From: Bacteriovoracaceae bacterium
GTDB lineage: Bacteria > Bdellovibrionota > Bacteriovoracia > Bacteriovoracales > Bacteriovoracaceae
Direction: 5' to 3'
NCBI GenBank assembly: GCA_029865945.1
Contig: JARXAH010000055.1
Location: 1 to 37,454 of the forward strand
DNA length: 37,454 bases
Part shown: positions 32,371-37,454 of the stretch, piece by piece
Layout: each line of letters begins with the position of its first letter
Numbering within the stretch: position 1 is the stretch's first letter
The notes under the pieces: generated by a model
The model's database searches: none
The model's input: the letters and a program-made list of their open reading frames with translations, nothing else
What the model was told of the DNA's origin: nothing
Made by a program: the position numbers and the translations under genes

Positions 32371-32473
32371 CCGCCGCCGCTTCGAGTTTTTTCCTTAATC
32401 GTCCTTGACCCCTCCCCCTCAACGATGTTTCGAGGAAGGGGTCAAGGACTGGGAATAAACTCTCGGGCGGCGG
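32371..32473. repeat. GC-rich nested inverted repeat, candidate oriT
   Basis: The inner stem pairs GTCCTTGACCCCT (32401-32413) with AGGGGTCAAGGAC (32437-32449), a perfect 13-bp arm around a 23-base loop. An outer stem pairs CCGCCGCC (32371-32378) and GAGTTT (32384-32389) with AAACTC (32457-32462) and GGCGGCGG (32466-32473). In an AT-rich neighbourhood this GC-rich cruciform stands out. It lies next to transfer genes and ahead of a small DNA-binding-like gene, like known origins of transfer. A leader-RNA structure for the next gene is the alternative. The bases 32310-32370 show nothing else. Confidence 0.55.
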
Positions 32474-32493
32474 GGAATAATAAAGGGATAAAT

Positions 32494-32943
32494 ATGAGTA
32501 AGAATATAATTAATAAGAGAGAGGAAGGAAGAGAAGATAAATTAGGAGAAGATAGGATTGAGGTGGCTGATGAAATTCAAAGGATTACAGTATCAAAGGA
32601 AGCTCAAAAAATATTAGGAATAATAGTAGATAAGGTAAATAAGGGTTTTGCAGGTGGAAGAGTAAATAGGACTCAAATGGCCAACTGGATTCTGCTTAAA
32701 TTCAGTACGGATCTTGATGAGGCCATCATTAAATCCATACGCTCTGAGCACTTTGACGAAGTTACCATGCTAGAAAATATCTTGAGACAGGCCAAGGAAT
32801 ATGGAAGTCTTCCCACTGAATTCAAGCTGTTACTACAGAAGCAGCTTGGAGGCGATGAATTAGTTAAAAAGAAACCTCAAAAGGCCTTGACAACACCAGG
32901 CATCAATGATGTCATAAAGGAAATAAATACTGCTTCGGAATAA
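32494..32943 (+). CDS. Small protein with ribbon-helix-like start, possible relaxosome accessory factor
   Basis: About 149 residues, starting MSKNIINKREEG, charged, then ITVSKEAQKILGIIVDKVNKGFAGGRVNRTQMANWILLKF, a strand-helix-helix pattern that recalls ribbon-helix-helix accessory proteins such as MobC/TraY, followed by a helical C-terminus (SEHFDEVTMLENILRQAKEYGSLPTEFKLLLQKQL). The ATG has a GGGA ribosome site; an in-frame start at 32425 falls within the GC-rich hairpin and is unlikely. It lies directly after the candidate oriT, which fits an accessory DNA-binding protein. The family was not firmly recognised. Confidence 0.55.
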   Translation: MSKNIINKREEGREDKLGEDRIEVADEIQRITVSKEAQKILGIIVDKVNKGFAGGRVNRTQMANWILLKFSTDLDEAIIKSIRSEHFDEVTMLENILRQAKEYGSLPTEFKLLLQKQLGGDELVKKKPQKALTTPGINDVIKEINTASE

Positions 32944-32945
32944 TA

Positions 32946-33170
32946 ATGAATATTGGCGAGCTAAAAAGAATTAGGGAAAAGCTTGGTTATGAAAGAGAGG
33001 AATTTGCAAAAATTCTTTGTCTCTCTAGTTACCGAGCTTATTCCAATATTGAAAATGGATTTCGCAAGCCTAGTAAATTAACAATACGTTTGCTTCGCTA
33101 TCTTGATTCCATTTCAACGAAACGAGCATTGGATTTTCTTAAAGATTTTTCGTCCCATGATATTAAATAA
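32946..33170 (+). CDS. Cro/C1-type helix-turn-helix regulator
   Basis: A 74-residue protein: ELKRIREKLGYEREEFAKILCLSSYRAYSNIENGFRKPSKLTIRLLRYL, a standard XRE-type helix-turn-helix with the recognition helix in SSYRAYSNIENG. It starts three bases after the previous stop. Position among mobility genes suggests a regulator of transfer or integration in the element. Nothing identifies its operator; the inverted repeats at 32272 and 32371 are candidates. Confidence 0.8.
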   Translation: MNIGELKRIREKLGYEREEFAKILCLSSYRAYSNIENGFRKPSKLTIRLLRYLDSISTKRALDFLKDFSSHDIK

Positions 33171-33194
33171 TTTTTACCACTTATGGAGTATCAA

Positions 33195-33398
33195 ATGACA
33201 AAAGTAAAAAATTCTGTGACAAAATTGAAAAGAAAAAATGACATAAAGATAAACTTCCTACCTGTCTATGAATCAAAAATATTATTCCAAGAAAGAAAAG
33301 AAATTGTGCAACAATTTATTGTAAAAATGATTCTCCTTGGAAGTAAACGTGGAAGGCCATCACACAAGGAAATGGAAGAGGTTTCGAATGCAGCATAA
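33195..33398 (+). CDS. Small basic protein coupled to the recombinase
   Basis: About 67 residues, very basic (MTKVKNSVTKLKRKNDIKI) with a helical part (ESKILFQERKEIVQQFIVKMILLG) and an end KRGRPSHKEMEEVSNAA, which carries a RGRP AT-hook-like segment. I prefer the ATG at 33195 because GGAG lies ahead of it; an ATG four codons upstream lacks such a site. It overlaps the recombinase start by 11 bases, so the two are translationally coupled. A role as a recombination directionality factor is a guess from position and size. Confidence 0.55.
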   Translation: MTKVKNSVTKLKRKNDIKINFLPVYESKILFQERKEIVQQFIVKMILLGSKRGRPSHKEMEEVSNAA

Positions 33399-35106
33399 AA
33401 TTGGAATATATGTTCGTGTCAGTACCGAAGAGCAAGCTCAGGTGGCCGATGGATCGATAGAAAGCCAGCAGCACCGAGTTAAAAGTTTTATTGAAATAAA
33501 AAAATTGCAAGAAAGTAACTGGGGAAAACTCATTGATACTTATATCGATGACGGCTACTCTGCAAAAAATACCAATCGACCTGCTTATCAAAGGATGATG
33601 AAAGACGTCGTCAGTGGAAAAATCAATTTGATTTTAGTGACAGATATCTCACGGCTTTCAAGAAACATTTCTGATTTCTGTTTGTTACTCAAACAACTTG
33701 AATCCACAAAGGCAAAATTTTTATCAATCAAAGAGCAGTTTGATACAAGCACACCGGCCGGTGAAATGATGATCTTTAATATGATCAACCTTGCCCAGTT
33801 TGAACGAAAGCAAACTTCCGAAAGAATTGCGATGAATTTCCACTCTAGAGCGATGAGAGGGCTATCAAATGGAGGAAACCCCATCCTTGGTTATGATAAA
33901 GATCCCACCAATCCTGGAAAATTAATTGTAAATGAAGATGAAGCAAATTTAGTAAGAAAAGTTTTTGATTTATACAACGAGGGAAATAGTCTTTCCGTTA
34001 CCACTGATATCTTGAACAAAGAAAATGAAAAAAGAAAGCAATGGCGACTATCAAAATTTCGCCATATCAAAGACGGACGTTGGACCATTAGGGCCGTTCA
34101 AACAATACTAAATAATTATGCCTACATTGGCGTAAGAGAAGTAAATAAACAATTTAAAAATGAAGATCAAACACAAATCAAGGCGTGGCAACAATACCAA
34201 CTTGTGCCAGCTTCCTGGCAACCAATAGTTGGGAAAGCCTTGTTTGAACGTACTCAAGAAACCCTAAAAAAATCAAACCTCTTGCAACGTCACCGATTTG
34301 ATAAGTCCGAGAGAAGAATTTTTTTGGTTTCAGGAATTGCTCGTTGTGGAGAATGTGGTCGCGCTTTAATTGGACAATCGGCTCATGGTAAATCCAAGCT
34401 CCACCGTTACTATGGGCACAAGTATTTGATTGGCGAAACCATTCCCTGTGCGATTAAAAGGTTTGCGGCTGAAGAAATTGAGTCTGCTATCGTTAATCAT
34501 TTACAAAAAGTTATTAGTGAAGCTGGGTATATGGATAATGTTGAAGATGAGATTTTAAAATCCATTGGCTCCAATAAATCTACAGTTGAATGCAAAAAAA
34601 TTGCTCTTACAAAATCACTGGAAAAAATTAACCATGAAATTGAATCTATATTCTCTGTCATGACGTCTTTCACAAAAGGCTCGGCCGGATCAAATTTAAT
34701 CCAAGATAAGTTGCAAACCTTAGCAGAACAGAAAGAAACCATGGAAAAAGATATTGAAGCCTTGATGGCCCAAGAAGTGAGTATTGCGGAAACCGCAGGA
34801 GCTAAAAAGGCCATTACCGCCAATATTCAATTGTTTTGCAAAGGCTTTCGTAAGGCCGGTGAATCCCTAAAGAAAAGGATGTTAAGCAATATTTTTAGTC
34901 AATTGATCTTTACTGAGGACGGAATTAACGTTTTTTACAATTTGGCCGAAACTCCTGCTTCTAATGGAAACCTAACTAATAAAGACAACAAAAAAGGGCC
35001 GCTGGAAAAGTCCAGTGGCCCTGCATTTTCTTTCAAATTACCTTTCGGTTTTTTCTCGTCCCAGAATTTGTCCAACGTTCAAGTTGGTGGAGGTGGCGGG
35101 AATTGA
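33388..35106 (+). CDS. Large serine recombinase (integrase) running into ssrA
   Basis: About 572 residues of the large serine recombinase family. The resolvase domain begins MQHKIGIYVRVSTEEQAQ with the catalytic Ser12, and has DGYSAKNTNRPAYQRMM and ITDISRLSRN. The recombinase domain follows (GYDKDPTNPGKLIVNEDEANLVRKVF), then a zinc ribbon with CGECGRAL and a third Cys in IPCAIKRF, then a coiled coil. The last 40 or so residues (after about base 34985) look unlike the family and are encoded by the ssrA terminator and the antisense of the tmRNA 3' end, stopping in VGGGGGN. The usual end is probably near NVFYNLAE. It may have integrated its element at this site. The ATG chosen overlaps the preceding gene. 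Confidence 0.88.
   Translation: MQHKIGIYVRVSTEEQAQVADGSIESQQHRVKSFIEIKKLQESNWGKLIDTYIDDGYSAKNTNRPAYQRMMKDVVSGKINLILVTDISRLSRNISDFCLLLKQLESTKAKFLSIKEQFDTSTPAGEMMIFNMINLAQFERKQTSERIAMNFHSRAMRGLSNGGNPILGYDKDPTNPGKLIVNEDEANLVRKVFDLYNEGNSLSVTTDILNKENEKRKQWRLSKFRHIKDGRWTIRAVQTILNNYAYIGVREVNKQFKNEDQTQIKAWQQYQLVPASWQPIVGKALFERTQETLKKSNLLQRHRFDKSERRIFLVSGIARCGECGRALIGQSAHGKSKLHRYYGHKYLIGETIPCAIKRFAAEEIESAIVNHLQKVISEAGYMDNVEDEILKSIGSNKSTVECKKIALTKSLEKINHEIESIFSVMTSFTKGSAGSNLIQDKLQTLAEQKETMEKDIEALMAQEVSIAETAGAKKAITANIQLFCKGFRKAGESLKKRMLSNIFSQLIFTEDGINVFYNLAETPASNGNLTNKDNKKGPLEKSSGPAFSFKLPFGFFSSQNLSNVQVGGGGGN
34989..35022 (-). terminator. Rho-independent terminator of ssrA
   Basis: On the minus strand a 12-bp stem AGGGCCACTGGA / TCCAGCGGCCCT with one G-T pair and a 4-base loop is followed by TTTTTT. 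It lies about 62 bases after the mature tmRNA 3' end, in the antisense of the recombinase reading frame. This is the natural terminator of the ssrA transcript. Confidence 0.8.
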
Positions 35107-35453
35107 ACCCGCGTCCGGAGAAACTTCCATGGAAAGTACTACGTGTGTAGCTTGAGGAGAGCTCAAGCGCCCATCAGGCGTTTTGTAAATGCCTGCAAAC
35201 CTCAGGTCTTTTTTACGATGTACCCCGACTGATCACCGCACCGTTTTGATTATCGTGAGACTGAGAACTCACTTCGCCTACTTGATGTTATCGGATGTAG
35301 GCCCCTCATTCACTGGGCTAATCGTAGATTAGGCAGCAAAAGCGAGATTTGACTCTTCGCCGTTACGTTTTGATCCCCTTTTAACGAGGCCTGGTGATCA
35401 ACCTCGACACGCACTCAACATTTCTGTCTCCCCGTCGAAACCGGGGCACCCCC
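35085..35453 (-). ncRNA. ssrA: tmRNA (ssrA)
   Basis: A transfer-messenger RNA of about 369 bases. The 5' end begins GGGGGTGCCCCGGTTTCGAC, and the 3' end is the TpsiC-arm sequence GGGTTCAATTCCCGCC followed by the acceptor strand CACCTCC, then ACCA. The acceptor stem pairs GGGGGTG with CACCTCC (one G-T). The tag reading frame near 35329-35364 gives NGEESNLAFAA and a TAA stop, in front of which CGT is the in-frame codon. The hydrophobic AA end is normal for proteolysis tags. It rescues stalled ribosomes. The serine recombinase reading frame runs in antisense through its 3' end, making this a candidate integration site. No promoter was confidently placed in 35454-35605. Confidence 0.95.
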
Positions 35454-35605
35454 AAAAATAAAGAAACAGAATTAATCTTAAAGCTAGTAATCAGCTCTAA
35501 AATATAAATTCTAGCTTATCACATCCCAACCGTCTCGACGAGCAGCACTTTCTCCGTAGGATAAATTTATCTACGCGCTGACTTAAATGAGAAGTCAAAT
35601 GCTAC

Positions 35606-36118
35606 TTATTTAACTTCCAACTCTATATTAAAGCTCCCACGACTCCCCCAGCAAAAATCACTCATTTGAATGATAGTATAAGGATTACTTTCTGCAGGAA
35701 TGCTTCTAAGCAACTGGCGAAAAAAATTAATAGTTACGTCACAACCAACACCTTCTCCGCCCCAAGTATCATTAAAACTATATTCGTTAAATCGAATCAA
35801 TCGTCCATGCGGCAACTCTGAAGCAAGCGGCAAAAAAAATCGATAAGTAACATTAATAAACGGAGATCTCATCTCTAAACCGCCACTACAGTTAGAAGAA
35901 TAATTTTCCACTCCTAAATCATTCAGTATCGTTTGAACTCTCCAATCCACAAAATCACACGAGTATAACGTCCGATTTGATGAATAGTGAAAACTTCCAG
36001 AAATAGGTGCATCGGCAACTGCTAAACTACTAGCGCGATTAAGAGGTTGGGTTCTTGCAGAGGCATAAAATGAAACAACAGACAAAATACCTAAGGCAAA
36101 TTTAAAAATAGCTTTCAT
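35606..36118 (-). CDS. Secreted protein of unknown function
   Basis: A 170-residue protein with a signal peptide (MKAIFKFALGILSVVSFYASA). The mature part is beta-rich with four cysteines (LYSCDFVD, YSSNCSGG, GVGCDVTI and SDFCWGS) that could form two disulphides. AAGGAGGG precedes the ATG, a strong ribosome site. No family is recognised. It stands alone downstream of the ssrA locus, with its own upstream region of about 110 bases, and is probably a resident chromosomal gene rather than part of the mobile element. Confidence 0.7.
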   Translation of the reverse strand: MKAIFKFALGILSVVSFYASARTQPLNRASSLAVADAPISGSFHYSSNRTLYSCDFVDWRVQTILNDLGVENYSSNCSGGLEMRSPFINVTYRFFLPLASELPHGRLIRFNEYSFNDTWGGEGVGCDVTINFFRQLLRSIPAESNPYTIIQMSDFCWGSRGSFNIELEVK

Positions 36119-36229
36119 GATTCCCTCCTTGAAAGTTTTAAAAATAATAATTTAAAATCTATCTTAAAGGGAAAAGAAGGAGATGTCTAAAATGAGAGTC
36201 AACCCAATCGCCTTAAACTTTTAGTATCT

Positions 36230-36454
36230 CTAGTCCGAATCTTTGGGTGCATTTTTTAAGCGAAATTCTTGGCAGCTTTGCTTGGATTCTTTTTTCACTA
36301 CCAAACTTGGCATTGATTGCGATTCAAATCCAAACAACTTACAACCGTAAGGCCTGGCCTGTTTCCAAGTTACGTAAAAATGGATGCACTTTCGACAATC
36401 CACTCCTTCCCTGGATGTAAAATTTTTACCGACGCCATTTTCATTTATATCCAT
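36230..36454 (-). CDS. Small four-cysteine protein, possible zinc-binding
   Basis: A 74-residue protein with Cys20 and Cys23 (DCRKCIHFYVTWKQARPYGC), Cys38 and Cys61. The text CRKCxHfyVTWxxxRPYGCxxFGFxS is one I recall from small bacterial proteins of unknown function; the cysteine spacing would fit a zinc site. No signal peptide. The gene stands alone. Its function is not known to me. Confidence 0.65.
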   Translation of the reverse strand: MDINENGVGKNFTSREGVDCRKCIHFYVTWKQARPYGCKLFGFESQSMPSLVVKKESKQSCQEFRLKNAPKDSD

Positions 36455-36830
36455 ATATTTATTTTAGGAAAATTTACCTTTAATTTCATCTTTTCCACAA
36501 AATAAGCAAAATTTTCCTCGCTTTTGCCCCCACGCTTCAAGGTAAATCTAGTGCTACACCGTGCTACCTAAAATTTCTTCTACCTCACGCTCATCAAGTG
36601 CGCTCCTAATGATCAGCTTGACTTAAGTTGAGAGTAAAATTGAGAAAAATTCGATAACGAAATTATTCCCTATAGGAAGAAAAAAATTATCTACTTTTTT
36701 TTTTCTCTAGGGATTAAAAATATACGTGCTAGATTTATCTTCACCAGAAGTTCAAGTGGCCCAGAGGATAAAGGGCAAACGAAATGGCTTGTAGACTTAA
36801 TGTTGTTATCGTTGAAAAGGTGCTTACAAA
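36455..36830. other. Intergenic region with one A/T-rich inverted repeat
   Basis: This 376-base gap contains no supportable gene. The most visible structure is an imperfect inverted repeat at 36667-36713, TCCCTATAGGAAGAAAAAAA against a T-run ending CTCTAGGGA, a hairpin with a long A/T stem. It could be a terminator-like or regulatory hairpin. The rest (for example GTGCTACACCGTGCTACC around 36550) shows only a short direct repeat GTGCTAC. Confidence 0.4.
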
Positions 36831-37316
36831 ATGACAAATGATGAAAATGTCCCTATGAACCCCGTGTCTTCGTCAACCAGAGTGATTCCTTTGGATCATT
36901 ACCGCGAGTTCCAAGAAATTAGGGATGTTAGTGAGTTTATTCAACACCCAGCTGACGAGGTTTTAGGCACTGAAACTAACAATCATGAAAGTATTGACCT
37001 ATTAAGAATTCCTTCCCGCTCGAAGACCAAAGATAATGCTACACTACCTTGGGAAAGTGATTTATCAGACTATGGAATTGAGTACGATAAACCTGCTTCC
37101 TTTCAAGATCCTTTGTACGAGTTTTGGACAGAACATTTTGCGAAAGATCATAAGTTGCGTGAGCTCTACCTACGCCCCAAACTTTCGCCAATATTCTTTG
37201 ATGAGGAACTCAATTCGCTCAATGATCAATTAGAGTCAAAATTAAATATGTGGGATTATTTGCAACGCAAGATCCAATACTATTCCAAAGTATTTAACTC
37301 TTCCTTGCGTGATTAG
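36831..37316 (+). CDS. Protein of unknown function
   Basis: A 161-residue protein without signal peptide or membrane helix. It is acidic and seems partly disordered at the front (NPVSSSTRVIPLDHYREFQEIRDVSEFIQHPADEV), then helical towards the end (FDEELNSLNDQLESKLNMWDYLQRKIQYYSKVF). I do not recognise a family. AAAAGGTG lies ahead of the ATG as a modest ribosome site. The final 138 bases of the window after this gene contain nothing I can support. Confidence 0.6.
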   Translation: MTNDENVPMNPVSSSTRVIPLDHYREFQEIRDVSEFIQHPADEVLGTETNNHESIDLLRIPSRSKTKDNATLPWESDLSDYGIEYDKPASFQDPLYEFWTEHFAKDHKLRELYLRPKLSPIFFDEELNSLNDQLESKLNMWDYLQRKIQYYSKVFNSSLRD

Positions 37317-37454
37317 ATTTAATAGGGCCCAAATTAGTGACAGATGCGAGGCAGTTGAGTGACAGGCCAGAGACATACTAGACACAGGAGAAGAATTCCC
37401 GTAAATCTAGTAGTCTTTTATCATTTCAAACAGACAAAAAAATTTTATGAATAA

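Noticed and set aside
36740-36830. Possible tRNA-like sequence (GTTCAAGTGG ... ) before the last gene
   Set aside because: No acceptor stem or cloverleaf can be drawn and no CCA end is present.
1-37454. CRISPR array
   Set aside because: No set of regularly spaced direct repeats was seen, although a Cas4-like domain occurs in the DUF2779 protein.

Overview
The window is AT-rich (roughly one third G+C), almost fully coding, and looks like an accessory stretch of a Gram-negative chromosome. Frequent Sec signal peptides and lipoboxes, sigma-54 regulators and the overall style of the secreted proteins suggest a Bdellovibrio/Bacteriovorax-like bacterium (Bdellovibrionota). That placement is inference; no ribosomal or other marker gene is present except the tmRNA gene.

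Layout. 1-1.7 kb: the 3' end of an insertion sequence that has cut the front off an Eco57I-like DNA methylase. 1.7-3.7 kb (minus): a small operon of a ribbon-helix-helix regulator, a radical SAM protein and an ASCH-domain protein, with a perfect palindrome over the regulator's start. 3.7-9.5 kb (minus): a six-gene operon in which every junction overlaps (ATGA or TGATG): peptide-binding protein, membrane histidine kinase, sigma-54 response regulator, prolyl-peptidase-like hydrolase, a 37-residue secreted peptide not previously obvious as a gene, and a membrane methyltransferase. It has a sigma-54 promoter. 9.8-12.7 kb: two nuclease genes (DUF2779 and NucS-like). 12.8-18.3 kb (plus): a second module of the same logic: sigma-54 response regulator, a 60-residue peptide with a Cys/Ser/Thr-rich tail, peptide-binding protein, a YcaO protein ending in the PxPxP motif of azoline-forming enzymes, and a histidine kinase with a degenerate receiver. 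18.4-21.3 kb (minus): four exported proteins of unknown function behind a near-perfect sigma-54 promoter. 21.7-31.5 kb (plus): a conjugative type IV secretion operon (VirB2/B3/B4/B5/B6/B8/B9/B10-like, coupling protein, lipoprotein). 31.5-35.1 kb: a Replic_Relax-type protein, a GC-rich nested inverted repeat that could be an oriT, two small DNA-binding proteins, a small coupled protein and a large serine recombinase whose reading frame runs into the 3' end of ssrA. 35.1-35.5 kb: tmRNA on the minus strand. The remainder holds a secreted protein, a Cys-rich small protein and an unknown protein.

How it may work together (inference). The two modules look like Gram-negative peptide-signalling systems: a small exported peptide is bound by a periplasmic oligopeptide-binding protein, which reports to a membrane kinase, which drives a sigma-54 activator. 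One peptide seems to be proteolytically released, the other azole/azoline-modified. The sigma-54 promoter of module 1 would give positive feedback. The second sigma-54 promoter drives exported proteins. Both have upstream regions carrying repeated TGAGAA-type half sites, so one activator family may serve both. The same enhancer region lies between the exported-protein operon and the conjugation operon, which has its own imperfect sigma-54-like site, raising the possibility that peptide signalling governs transfer of an integrative element sitting at ssrA. The left end of that element was not found.
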